Assembly: GCA_018692315.1 (NCBI GenBank)
Contig: JABHKC010000188.1
Location: 1-54,971, forward strand
DNA from: Bacteroidota bacterium
Lineage (GTDB): Bacteria; Bacteroidota; Bacteroidia; Bacteroidales; JABHKC01
Direction of reading: 5' to 3'
DNA length: 54,971 nucleotides
Shown here: positions 32,658 to 40,928 of the stretch, in pieces
Layout: the number at the start of each line of letters is the position of its first letter
Position numbering within the stretch: position 1 is the stretch's first letter
Translations under genes and position numbers: made by a program
Notes under the pieces: model-generated
What the model saw: only the letters and a program-made list of their open reading frames with translations
What the model was told of the DNA's origin: nothing
Database searches by the model: none

Positions 32658-33966
32658 TTCGAAAGTTGATCAGTTATTGAAGGAGTTTACACCTGAGCTT
32701 GAGAACACATCTAAATCATGGTACTTTATTTTCCTAATTTGCATATTGATTTTTGCTTTTGGAATATATGGACTTGTTACTCAAATTACCGAAGGCCATA
32801 TTGTTACTGGTATGCGCGATCATGTAGTTTGGGGAGTTTATATAGTTAATTTCATTTTCTTCATGGGATTAAGTTATGCTGGAGCACTCATTTCCGGTGT
32901 TTTACATTTGTTTAAATCAGAATGGAGAAAACCAATTATAAGGATGTCAGAACTAATTACAGTTATTTCACTGGTGATTGGTCCGGTATTTATCCTCTTT
33001 TGTATCGGACGTCTCGATAGGTTACATTATCTGATTATTTATCCTCGAATTCAGTCTCCTATTACCTGGGACGTAATTGCTATTTCTACAGATATTATCG
33101 GGTGTTTTATATTTCTCTATTTGTCATTTATTGAAGATTTTGCTTATCTTAGAGATTATAAAAACCTGAATGTTAAACCATGGAGAAAGAAGATTTATAG
33201 AATTCTTTCTTTAGGCTATAAAGGTACTATCATACAAAAAGCACGCATAAAAAGATCTAAAAATATAATGGCTGCTATGATCATTGCAATTGCAATTATT
33301 GTATATTCGGTATTAGCCTGGATTTTTGGTGTTACACTTCAGCCAGGCTGGCATAGTACTATTTTCGGACCTTATTTCGTTATTGCAGCAGTTTATTCAG
33401 GGACAGGGCTGTTAATTATAATTATGTGGATATATCGTGAAATTTATCACTTAGAAGAGTATATAACCCTGAAACACTTCGTTAATATTGGCACTCTGTT
33501 GCTTATTGTTGGTGCATTTTACGGATATTTTACTTTTAGCGATTATCTGACCAAATGGTACGGTTCAGTAAAAATGGACAAAAAATTAATTGATGCTCTT
33601 TTTACAAACTACTATGGGTTGTTTATATTAGCAAATTATGTAGGAGTTTTAGTACCTATAGTTGTAGTTGGTTTCCGTCGCTTTCGCAACATACGTAATA
33701 TTACTATTAGTGCAGTAATAACTGTAATTGCACTTTGGGTTAACCGTTTTCTAATTGTGGTGCCAACACTTGAAACTCCTTACATTCCAATTCAGGATAC
33801 AAGGTCTGAATGGCTAACTTATTCATCTACATGGGTGGAATGGTCATTAACAATGGCCGGAGTTGCGGTATTTTGTATGTTATTTATGCTGGCAACTAAA
33901 CTGGTTCCAATAGTTTCTATATCGGAGCTTGCCGAAGAAAATGAGCGTGGATTAATGCGTGAATAA
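32650..33966 (+). CDS. nrfD: NrfD/PsrC-type quinone-interacting membrane subunit
   Basis: A 438-residue integral membrane protein with about ten transmembrane helices. Family features include GHIVTGMRDHVVWGVYIVNFIFF, SYAGALISGVLHLFKSEWRKP, SELITVISLVIGPVFILFCIGR and the conserved Trp/Pro-rich loop before the last helices. NrfD-type subunits bind menaquinol at the periplasmic side and pass electrons to the ferredoxin partner; many lack haem. The start ATG overlaps the ferredoxin stop by 8 bases, so the two subunits are translationally coupled. No molybdopterin subunit accompanies the pair, as in Qrc- and Act-like modules whose partner differs from classical oxidoreductases. The symbol nrfD is used for the family and does not imply nitrite reduction. 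Confidence 0.9.
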   Translation: MNNSKVDQLLKEFTPELENTSKSWYFIFLICILIFAFGIYGLVTQITEGHIVTGMRDHVVWGVYIVNFIFFMGLSYAGALISGVLHLFKSEWRKPIIRMSELITVISLVIGPVFILFCIGRLDRLHYLIIYPRIQSPITWDVIAISTDIIGCFIFLYLSFIEDFAYLRDYKNLNVKPWRKKIYRILSLGYKGTIIQKARIKRSKNIMAAMIIAIAIIVYSVLAWIFGVTLQPGWHSTIFGPYFVIAAVYSGTGLLIIIMWIYREIYHLEEYITLKHFVNIGTLLLIVGAFYGYFTFSDYLTKWYGSVKMDKKLIDALFTNYYGLFILANYVGVLVPIVVVGFRRFRNIRNITISAVITVIALWVNRFLIVVPTLETPYIPIQDTRSEWLTYSSTWVEWSLTMAGVAVFCMLFMLATKLVPIVSISELAEENERGLMRE

Positions 33967-33982
33967 GCAAAAAAAAGAAAAA

Positions 33983-34849
33983 ATGAGAAATCAATATTAT
34001 ATATCACAATTGTTCTTTATTCTGTGTTTTTTTACAACAATTGTTATGGTAGCTGAGACAGAGGCTGAGGAAGTTGAAATACTTGAAATATATTCAGATA
34101 TGTCTTATCTAAAGCAAAGTGACGGAAACATGCAGTTTACTGTAGTGTTTACATTTGATGGAGAAGAAGATACTGAAGCTGTATCGAATGTACCTGTAAG
34201 TTTTTATACAAATGAAGATGAACCAGTTAAAATTGCTGAGGTATATACAGATATGACTGGTACAGCAGTTCTTCGAATTGCTCCTGATTATAAATTTCCT
34301 TTAAATTATGATGGCTATTTTTATATTAAAGCTGTATTTGATGGAAACGAGAAATTTGAAGGTAGTGAAAGCGAGATTAGCTATATTGATATTTCCTTGG
34401 ATTTAAGTTTTGATGAAATAGAAGGAAAGAAGTATATAGTTGCAAAAGCGTATAAGCTGAACAAGAGTGGAGGAATTGAAGAAATTAATGACGAAGATGT
34501 ATTTTTTTATGTGCCCCGCATGTTTACCCGATTACCAATTGGCAGTGGCTATTTGGAAGAAGGAAAGGCTTTGTTGGAATTTCCTACAGAACTACCTGGA
34601 GATACAATCGGAAAAGTTACAGTAGTAGCAAGAATTGAAGACCATTCCGTTTTTGGAAATGTAGAGAAAATATCTTCAGTAAAGTGGGGTATTGAAAAAA
34701 TTAATACCTATTCTGAAGACCATCGTGCTCTGTGGACAGAGATAGCTCCTAAATGGATGATGATTACGCTAATGATCATGCTTTCAGGAGTTTGGGGGCA
34801 TTACATTTATACAATTGGTCAGTTATTTAAGTTAAAGAAAGATGCTTAA
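33983..34849 (+). CDS. Signal-anchored Ig-like periplasmic protein with C-terminal TM
   Basis: About 288 residues: an N-terminal signal (QLFFILCFFTTIVMVAE), two beta-sandwich-like segments (~35-130, VVFTFDGEEDTEAVSNVPVSF; ~140-235, ILARV-type strands in TIGKVTVVARIEDHS), and one C-terminal helix (WMMITLMIMLSGVWGHYIYTIGQLF) followed by a basic KLKKDA. The topology is a periplasmic domain tethered to the inner membrane. It contains no haem or metal motif. A GTG at 33959 would overlap the NrfD stop; I prefer the ATG at 33983. Its place between NrfD and the cytochrome c gene suggests a scaffold or docking subunit of the same complex. I do not recognise the family. Confidence 0.75.
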   Translation: MRNQYYISQLFFILCFFTTIVMVAETEAEEVEILEIYSDMSYLKQSDGNMQFTVVFTFDGEEDTEAVSNVPVSFYTNEDEPVKIAEVYTDMTGTAVLRIAPDYKFPLNYDGYFYIKAVFDGNEKFEGSESEISYIDISLDLSFDEIEGKKYIVAKAYKLNKSGGIEEINDEDVFFYVPRMFTRLPIGSGYLEEGKALLEFPTELPGDTIGKVTVVARIEDHSVFGNVEKISSVKWGIEKINTYSEDHRALWTEIAPKWMMITLMIMLSGVWGHYIYTIGQLFKLKKDA

Positions 34850-34881
34850 TGCTATATAAATATTATTAAACTTTAATTAAT

Positions 34882-34886
34882 GGAGG
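34882..34886 (+). promoter_or_regulatory. Shine-Dalgarno site deciding the cytochrome c start
   Basis: GGAGG lies 5 bases before ATG 34892, a standard ribosome-binding distance. The frame can also be opened at the ATG at 34880, but the GGAGG falls inside that codon run (ATGGAGG), so 34892 is the likely start. Strong Shine-Dalgarno sites are uncommon in this window. Confidence 0.7.
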
Positions 34887-34891
34887 TAATT

Positions 34892-35305
34892 ATGAAATCT
34901 AAACTTAGAATTATGTTAGTGAGTACTTTTGTACTGGCTTTGTTTGTTGTGATGCAATCTTTTATTGTATTACAGGAAAAACCGAAAGAGTGGAAAGTTC
35001 CGACTAAATATCAGAAAATGGAAAATCCTACAAAAGGGGATGCTGATCTTAAAGTTGGGAAAATGCTTTACAATAAAAATTGCAAGTCATGCCACGGTAA
35101 TAAGGGACTGGGTGATGGCCCTAAAGCAAAAAAACTTGATACTTTCCCAGGTAACTTTTCTAAAGACCTGAAAGGGCAAGCTGATGGATCGATATTTTAT
35201 AAGTCATTATTTGGCAGGGATGAAATGCCCAATTATGAAAAAGATATTCCTGATGAAAATGATATGTGGAATATCATTAATTATATGAGAACTTTTGAGA
35301 AGTAA
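34892..35305 (+). CDS. Monohaem cytochrome c (class I)
   Basis: About 137 residues with an N-terminal hydrophobic helix (IMLVSTFVLALFVVMQSFIVL) that may be a signal peptide or an uncleaved anchor. The class I cytochrome fold is seen in DLKVGKMLYNKNCKSCHGNKGLGDGPKA (haem motif CKSCH) and NDMWNIINYMRTF at the C-terminus. The likely Met ligand lies in GRDEMPNYEKDI. It is followed by a terminator and then by the heptahaem gene. It could shuttle electrons between the inner-membrane complex and outer-membrane cytochromes. Confidence 0.92.
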   Translation: MKSKLRIMLVSTFVLALFVVMQSFIVLQEKPKEWKVPTKYQKMENPTKGDADLKVGKMLYNKNCKSCHGNKGLGDGPKAKKLDTFPGNFSKDLKGQADGSIFYKSLFGRDEMPNYEKDIPDENDMWNIINYMRTFEK

Positions 35306-35322
35306 TTAAAAACTGTCTTATC

Positions 35323-35359
35323 AAATGGAGTTGCATGGTTTTGCAACTCCATTTCTCTT
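35323..35359 (+). terminator. Hairpin terminator within the redox cluster
   Basis: AAATGGAGTTGCA and TGCAACTCCATTT form a perfect 13-base stem around a six-base loop, followed by CTCTTTTATT. It lies 18 bases after the cytochrome c stop, so the heptahaem and cytochrome b genes are partly or separately transcribed. Confidence 0.8.
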
Positions 35360-35389
35360 TTATTATTAAAATCTAAACTAGTGTTAAGT

Positions 35390-36355
35390 ATGAGAATCTT
35401 TCTTTATAAACACATCCTAATTATATTTGTGTTAGGTGCATTAGTTGCAGTTGCCCAAGATGCTGAAACTTCGACAGAAGTGCCTGACTATGTTATTGAA
35501 AACGAAGGATGCCTTAAATGCCATGGGGAGCCAAAGTTTAACATGTACAACAGTGATTCTTCCTTGGTTTTTAAGAAACAAATGCACCACATAATTAACA
35601 AGGAATTGTATTATGATTCCTTAGCTGTTCATCGTGAATTTAAGTGTATTGATTGCCATTCAGACGAATTTTACGACTTTCCTCATTCGTTAGATGTCAG
35701 GTTTGAACCTCCATATACATGTATGGATTGCCATGAAGGTGATGAAGATTATATTCAATTTAATTTTGAAGGAATTGCTGATGAATATATGGCCAGTATA
35801 CATCATACCACTTATAATGATGATTTTAGCTGCTGGAAATGCCATAATCCACATGGTTATATACTACATGCCAGGAATGATAAGAATGTAAAAGAAATAG
35901 TTAAATATAACAATAATGTTTGCCTTAGCTGTCATACTAATGTTGACAGGTTTGAACTGATTTCAGATCATAAAACAATGGATATAATAAGCAATCATCA
36001 GTGGCTTCCAAATCAAGTTGCGCATTTCGAAAGTGTAAGATGTATTGATTGTCATACAAAAGTAAGTGATACTACATTGATTGCACATGAGATACAGGGA
36101 AAGGATAAAGCAGTAAAAAATTGTGTTGAATGCCATCAACAAAATTCGCATTTGATGGCCAGTCTTTATAAGTTTAGATTAAAAGAGAATAGAATGCAGA
36201 ACGGTTTTATGAATGCTGTTATTCTAACTGATTCTTATGTGATCGGTGCAAATAGAAATCTGTCACTAAATAAGGTAAGTATCCTGATTTTTATTTTTAC
36301 ACTCGGAGGAATTTTATTACATGTAATTTTAAGGGTTTTTACATCAAAAAAATAA
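35390..36355 (+). CDS. Membrane-anchored heptahaem cytochrome c
   Basis: About 321 residues: a signal peptide (...VLGALVAVAQD), seven haem motifs in order (CLKCH, CIDCH, CMDCH, CWKCH, CLSCH, CIDCH, CVECH), and one C-terminal transmembrane helix (VSILIFIFTLGGILLHVIL). Extra His in HHIINKE, HSLDVRF, HHTTY and NPHGY could be axial ligands. The layout resembles NapC/NrfH-linked multihaem cytochromes fused to an anchor. It is followed 6 bases on by the cytochrome b gene, so the pair likely forms a quinol-oxidising unit. GTG 35381 opens the frame; the ATG at 35390 is preferred. Confidence 0.9.
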   Translation: MRIFLYKHILIIFVLGALVAVAQDAETSTEVPDYVIENEGCLKCHGEPKFNMYNSDSSLVFKKQMHHIINKELYYDSLAVHREFKCIDCHSDEFYDFPHSLDVRFEPPYTCMDCHEGDEDYIQFNFEGIADEYMASIHHTTYNDDFSCWKCHNPHGYILHARNDKNVKEIVKYNNNVCLSCHTNVDRFELISDHKTMDIISNHQWLPNQVAHFESVRCIDCHTKVSDTTLIAHEIQGKDKAVKNCVECHQQNSHLMASLYKFRLKENRMQNGFMNAVILTDSYVIGANRNLSLNKVSILIFIFTLGGILLHVILRVFTSKK

Positions 36356-36361
36356 GAAATC

Positions 36362-36976
36362 ATGGCAGATGAAAAAATATATTTATATCCTGTATGGATC
36401 AGGATATGGCATTGGTTTAATGCTTTGTCGTTTATTACACTTACAATATCAGGTTTGAGCATGCAATATTCAAATATTGATTTCACAATATTACCTTTTG
36501 AATTATCAGTTACACTACATAATTTTTCAGGTATTGCTGTAATTATTCTGACTACTTTTTTTATTGTTGTAAATCGTTTCACCCGAAATGGTGATTATTA
36601 TAATATAAAGTTAAAATCTCTGGCTACAAGACTTACAAATCAGTCGAAATATTATTTATTTGGAATATTTAAAGGAGAGTCATGCCCATATCCTGTTAGT
36701 TTGGAAAGGAAGTTTAATCCTTTACAACGGCTAGCATATGTATTGGTTATGTATATATTCTATCCTGTTTTAATAATTTCGGGAATAGGATTATTTTATC
36801 CGGAATTAATACCTATGAACTTCTTAGGATTGAACGGCATATTATTGACAGCAATCTTACATGCAACATTGGGATTTATATGTTCATTGTTCCTTATTGT
36901 ACATGTATATTTATGTACTATGGGTAAAAAACCAGGTTCGCTTTATAAAGGTATGATTACTGGATACCATCAGTAG
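36362..36976 (+). CDS. Cytochrome b561-type membrane subunit
   Basis: A 204-residue protein with four transmembrane helices and histidines positioned to bind two b-type haems (RIWHWFNALSF, TLHNFSGIAVI, LHATLGFICSLFLIVHVYL). The type matches the cytochrome b subunits of formate dehydrogenase, Ni-Fe hydrogenase and thiosulfate reductase complexes. These oxidise or reduce quinone and exchange electrons with a periplasmic partner. The partner is most likely the anchored heptahaem protein encoded 6 bases upstream. The gene ends 15 bases before the convergent PKD/CHU_C gene with no terminator in between. Confidence 0.85.
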   Translation: MADEKIYLYPVWIRIWHWFNALSFITLTISGLSMQYSNIDFTILPFELSVTLHNFSGIAVIILTTFFIVVNRFTRNGDYYNIKLKSLATRLTNQSKYYLFGIFKGESCPYPVSLERKFNPLQRLAYVLVMYIFYPVLIISGIGLFYPELIPMNFLGLNGILLTAILHATLGFICSLFLIVHVYLCTMGKKPGSLYKGMITGYHQ

Positions 36977-36991
36977 TATTCATTTTATTAA

Positions 36992-38668
36992 CTACTCCCG
37001 GACCAAATAAACAATTCCAGGAATTTCAATTGGATTATCATTTAGGTCTTTGCCAGAAATTATGTAATAGTACATTCCGTTTGAGGCTGGCGTACCATCG
37101 TAAATATTTCCATCCCAACCTTTATTTGTATCTGCCCATTCATATATTTTTTCACTTCTTTTGTTAAGAATTATACAACGAAAGCCGGAAATTGAGTTTG
37201 TTTTTACTGAAAATACATCATTTTTGCCATCACCATTTGGTGTGAAAATGTTTGAAACTTCTGCAATTTTGCCATTTCCTGCAATAATTTCACTTATTTC
37301 AAGCGAATCGGTACAACCTGCGTTGTCTGATATTTTTAGTTTCACAATATATTTTCCTGCATTCAAATATAAATTTTCAGGATTTTTATTGTTGGAATAA
37401 TTTCCGTCTCCAAACTTCCATTCATAATTAATTTTCCAGTTACCCGAAATAGCCTCTCCGTTTATAGTTGATTTATTTCTAAAATATACAATTGTTGGAA
37501 TTGTTTTTTCGTAATTAGAAATCTCGAAATCGGCTTTTAGTTTTGGTGGCTCAGTCAGTTTTTTAGAATTGGATGAACTACAACCATTTTGGTTTTTCGT
37601 AGTTAAAGAAATAGTGTGTTCGTTGCTATTTTCCCAAAACAAACTAATTGTATCTTTAAAAATGTCGCTAAGTCTATTTCCCGTAAGGATGCCATCGTCA
37701 AAGTCCCATGAGTAGTTTCGTATCTTTGGGTCTTTTATCAAAATTTTTGCAATTCCACCAAAGCATTTTATTTTTTCGACTATAATAAATTCGGAATTAG
37801 GAATATCCAAAAAATCAATTATCACAGGATTTTCTGTACTGCAAGCAGAATTCGTTTCAGTCCAAATGATTTCTTTTTTGCCAAATTCTGCTGAACTGAA
37901 TTTTGTTTTCGTGCTGGTATGATTTTGAGCTACAATGTTTTCGGGGAATTTCCAAAATCCGGATTTGCCTTGAGAATTAAGCGTAATTTCAAGTCCGCAA
38001 ATTTCCTGCGATTCAATTTTTTGAACTTCAGGAATTTCTACAAATTCAATTTCAACTTTTGCAGAAACAGATTTTTCATTCAGGTTTTCAGTCCAAATAA
38101 ATTGATAAACACCATATGAGTTTGCCTGAATTTTTGCATTTGGGTCGCTATTTGCATTTTTATATTTGTCTGAATTGAATTGTATATTTTTTGAACTACA
38201 AGTCCAAATTGCTTTGGAATTTTTATTTGTAAGAATTGCATTCAACTGAAAATCTTGCCCGCAAATTATTTCATTTTCTCCGGCAGAGGTTTTCAGAAGT
38301 TTTGTTTTTTTCTGGTTTTCAGAAGTTTGAGTAGGAGATTTTTCAGTATCCGGTTTTTTCGATATAGTAGATTTAATATTTGGTTCATATATTCTATTTT
38401 CCACTGCAACATTTTGGTTTTTCAATGGTCTTGAATTTGTAATTTTATTTTCCTCAGAAAAATTGCTATAAAAAAACATCGAAGAAACTATAGCTATTGC
38501 GGAAATTCCTAAGATTAAAAACCGATATTTTGAAACAAAACCAGCCTTAGGCTTTATTCCTCTTGTAGCCTTTATTTTGTCTAAAACACGATTGGGAGCT
38601 TCAGGAGAATAATTCTCGAATTTGTCTCTAATCGTTTTTTCAAATCTATTTTCAGTAATGTCTTCCAT
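36992..38668 (-). CDS. Membrane protein: anti-sigma-like N-terminus, PKD domains, T9SS type B tail
   Basis: A 558-residue protein with an unusual layout. Residues ~1-36 (ITENRFEKTIRDKFENYSPE, then APNRVLDKI) resemble the short cytosolic segment of Bacteroidota ECF partners. One transmembrane helix lies at ~48-68. The rest should be periplasmic or surface-exposed: Ser/Asn-rich linkers, PKD-like domains (IRNYSWDFDDGILTG; YEWKFGDGNYSNNKNPENLY), and a C-terminal gliding-motility/CHU_C domain (VSNIFTPNGDGKNDVFSVKT, LNKRSEKIYEWADTNKGWDG, GMYYYIISGKD). That domain is the type B T9SS sorting signal. The gene follows the second ECF sigma gene by 14 bases on the same strand, and so likely encodes its regulatory partner. 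A normal cleaved signal peptide is absent. Confidence 0.85.
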   Translation of the reverse strand: MEDITENRFEKTIRDKFENYSPEAPNRVLDKIKATRGIKPKAGFVSKYRFLILGISAIAIVSSMFFYSNFSEENKITNSRPLKNQNVAVENRIYEPNIKSTISKKPDTEKSPTQTSENQKKTKLLKTSAGENEIICGQDFQLNAILTNKNSKAIWTCSSKNIQFNSDKYKNANSDPNAKIQANSYGVYQFIWTENLNEKSVSAKVEIEFVEIPEVQKIESQEICGLEITLNSQGKSGFWKFPENIVAQNHTSTKTKFSSAEFGKKEIIWTETNSACSTENPVIIDFLDIPNSEFIIVEKIKCFGGIAKILIKDPKIRNYSWDFDDGILTGNRLSDIFKDTISLFWENSNEHTISLTTKNQNGCSSSNSKKLTEPPKLKADFEISNYEKTIPTIVYFRNKSTINGEAISGNWKINYEWKFGDGNYSNNKNPENLYLNAGKYIVKLKISDNAGCTDSLEISEIIAGNGKIAEVSNIFTPNGDGKNDVFSVKTNSISGFRCIILNKRSEKIYEWADTNKGWDGNIYDGTPASNGMYYYIISGKDLNDNPIEIPGIVYLVRE

Positions 38669-38682
38669 TTTTCAAATCAATA

Positions 38683-39231
38683 TTATTGCTTGTTGGCAAT
38701 CTTTAGTTCTTCCAAGATTTTTACTTGAAGGTGTTTTCTTGCCTTTGCAAATTGTGTTTTCGAAGTACTCTCAGAAATATTCATTATTTCGGCAATTTCA
38801 CGATGTTTGTATCCTTCAATTGCAAAAAGATTGAACACCATTTTGTATCCTTGAGGCATGCTTTGAACAATTTGCATTAGCTCGTTTGTCGATATTTTCG
38901 AGATTATTTCGTTTTCGAAAATCAAACTGTCGCCAAAATTTTCTAAATCGTAATCGTCTGAGTGGCGTTTATTTTTCTTATAAAAATTTATTGCTGTGGT
39001 AACCATAATTCGCCTTAGCCAACCCTCGAAAACTCCTTCGAATCTAAAGTGCTTCAAATTGTCGAGTACTCGTATAAACCCATCGTGTAAAAGATCTTCT
39101 GCTTCCATTTTGTTTTTGGCATATCGCAGACAAATACCAAATAATTTAGATGAAAAGCGTTTGTATAATTCATCTAAAGCTTTTTCGTCATTTTTTAAAC
39201 ATCCTTTTATTAATTCTTTTTCCTTTAGCAT
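38683..39231 (-). CDS. ECF sigma factor
   Basis: A 182-residue sigma-70 family ECF factor of normal length. Region 2 (LYKRFSSKLFGICLRYAKNK, then AEDLLHDGFIRVLDNL and FEGWLRRIMVTTAINFY) and region 4 (MPQGYKMVFNLFAIEGYKHREIAE, then SESTSKTQFAKARKHLQ) are complete. It is clearly related to the sigma half of the fusion at 7356: both share the FGICL, GYK(H) and E-S-T-S-K segments. Its partner is encoded 14 bases downstream. A GTACAACTATTT block upstream (39266-39277) resembles the first block of the promoters at 7310 and 11286. Confidence 0.93.
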   Translation of the reverse strand: MLKEKELIKGCLKNDEKALDELYKRFSSKLFGICLRYAKNKMEAEDLLHDGFIRVLDNLKHFRFEGVFEGWLRRIMVTTAINFYKKNKRHSDDYDLENFGDSLIFENEIISKISTNELMQIVQSMPQGYKMVFNLFAIEGYKHREIAEIMNISESTSKTQFAKARKHLQVKILEELKIANKQ

Positions 39232-39249
39232 TTTTCAGCTTTACCAATT

Positions 39250-39277
39250 GACAATTTGCTATTGTAAATAGTTGTAC
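39250..39277 (-). promoter_or_regulatory. Putative autoregulated promoter of the second ECF gene
   Basis: On the minus strand GTACAACTATTT is followed at a short distance by GCAAATTGTC, 19-46 bases before the sigma ATG. The CAACTATTT block is shared with the promoters at 7310 and 11286, but the second block differs. Confidence 0.4.
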
Positions 39278-39437
39278 GTGATTATGGAAAGAAATTGGAA
39301 ATTCGAAACTAAAAATCTTAATAATTGTAAATTTCTATATCTTTAGATTATTGAAAATCTGAAAATTAGCAAAATATCTAAGTCAAATAAATTAAGCATT
39401 ATTTCCGAAGCCCACTAAAATCCCAAATCCCCAATTT

Positions 39438-40211
39438 CTAATTTCCAATTTCAATTTCAACACTAACCGGACAATGGTCTGAATGAAAAACCTGAGGCAA
39501 AATTGAAGCCGATTTTATTCTATCTTTAATTGTTTCAGAAAGCATAAAATAATCGATTCTCCAACCAAGATTTTTCTGTCTGGCAGCGGCGCGATAGCTC
39601 CACCACGAATAATTGTGAGGCTCTGAATTAAATAATCTGAAACTGTCGAGAAATCCGTTTCCAAGAAATTTGCTAAGCCATGCTCGTTCTTCAGGCAAAA
39701 ATCCGGAAGTTTTTTGTTGTCTTTTTGGGTTGTGAATATCGATTTCTGTATGGCAAATGTTAAAATCGCCGCATACAATAAGATTTGGCCTTGTGGTTTT
39801 AAGTTCGTTGATGTAATTGTAAATATCGTCGAGAAACTCCATTTTAAATTTCTGCCGAATATCTCCGCTTGAACCGGAAGGAAAATAAATATTTAATAAG
39901 GTCGTATCTCCATAATCGCAGCGGATAACACGACCTTCGTTATCATATTTTGGATTTTTCATTCCGTACTCGTGAAAATCCGCTTGAGTTTTTGTAAAGA
40001 TTGCAACTCCGCTGTATCCCTTTTTTTGTGCTGAAAAACAGAAACATTTATAGCCAAGTTGTTCAAATTCAAGTTGTGGTATTTGCGAAATTTGTGCTTT
40101 GCTTTCCTGAATGCAGAGAATATCGGGATTTTCGGTTTTTACCCAATCTATCAATCCTTTCTTTACCGCTGCTCTAATTCCGTTTACATTATACGATATT
40201 ATTTTTGCCAT
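39438..40211 (-). CDS. xth: Exodeoxyribonuclease III
   Basis: A 257-residue endonuclease/exonuclease/phosphatase-family enzyme that cuts at abasic sites in DNA and degrades 3' ends in base-excision repair. Motifs: SYNVNGIRAAVKKGL, LCIQESKAQ, VAIFTKT, LLNIYFPSGSSGD, VCGDFNICH, GWRIDYFMLS and HSDHCPV with the catalytic His. Length and order are standard. It is a single gene with no operon partner. Confidence 0.95.
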   Translation of the reverse strand: MAKIISYNVNGIRAAVKKGLIDWVKTENPDILCIQESKAQISQIPQLEFEQLGYKCFCFSAQKKGYSGVAIFTKTQADFHEYGMKNPKYDNEGRVIRCDYGDTTLLNIYFPSGSSGDIRQKFKMEFLDDIYNYINELKTTRPNLIVCGDFNICHTEIDIHNPKRQQKTSGFLPEERAWLSKFLGNGFLDSFRLFNSEPHNYSWWSYRAAARQKNLGWRIDYFMLSETIKDRIKSASILPQVFHSDHCPVSVEIEIGN

Positions 40212-40348
40212 GTCTAATTGTTTTAATTCAATATTATAGACAAAAATAGATTTTTCAATTAGAATATAATGTTATTTCTTTTCCGGAAATTTTCTGAAAA
40301 TTGAATGAATTCTAAAAGATAGGTTCAACGCACAAATGGTAAATGTTT

Positions 40349-40858
40349 TTATCTATGATCAGGATTTCTTTTCCCAACCGTGAAGTATAATAGACGAAGG
40401 AAAAAGTAAATGTCAACACAAAAGATTAGGTAAAGATTAAACATATAGTTTTCTCTGTAATGCGATTCGAAAATTCCACTTCCGTTTAAAAATGAAATGG
40501 CAATAATCACAACTGCCAAAATTCTAATAATAGTAGTAGAAATCTTTGTAATATTTAATTTTCCAAAATATTTTTTATTTCGTACCAGAGCAGCAATGTT
40601 ATAGCTTACCATTACAAAACAATGCAAAGCCGAAGCAGACCGAAAGGTTGTATCTTCATCAAAATATCCTTTTAAGACAACTGGAATGACACAAAAAACT
40701 GCAACTATACATGCTAATTCAACCATCATGTAAAATCGAACCAAATTCACTTTGTCAAGGTCTGTCCATTTTTCAACTTTTGGATTCAATATGGAAAAAA
40801 GTGCAGCAAAACCCGCTATTGTAACAGATAATTCACTTAATGTTAAAAGTTCTTCCAT
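40349..40858 (-). CDS. Four-helix membrane protein, tandem paralogue A
   Basis: A 169-residue inner-membrane protein with four hydrophobic segments (~8-26, 43-63, 77-92 and 105-125, with a further hydrophobic C-terminal stretch ~138-160). It is roughly three-quarters identical to the protein encoded just upstream on the same strand. Both open with LLTLSELSVTIAGFAALFSILNPK and share RFYMMVELACIVAVFC and the YLIFCVDIYFFLRLLY end. No known catalytic or transport motif was recognised. The pair clearly arose by gene duplication. Confidence 0.75.
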   Translation of the reverse strand: MEELLTLSELSVTIAGFAALFSILNPKVEKWTDLDKVNLVRFYMMVELACIVAVFCVIPVVLKGYFDEDTTFRSASALHCFVMVSYNIAALVRNKKYFGKLNITKISTTIIRILAVVIIAISFLNGSGIFESHYRENYMFNLYLIFCVDIYFFLRLLYFTVGKRNPDHR

Positions 40859-40928
40859 AAGTTTTTGGGCACTTTTGTTTGTAAATAATTAATTTGTCAA
40901 GTCTTTCAATGAATTGTTTTTTATATTT

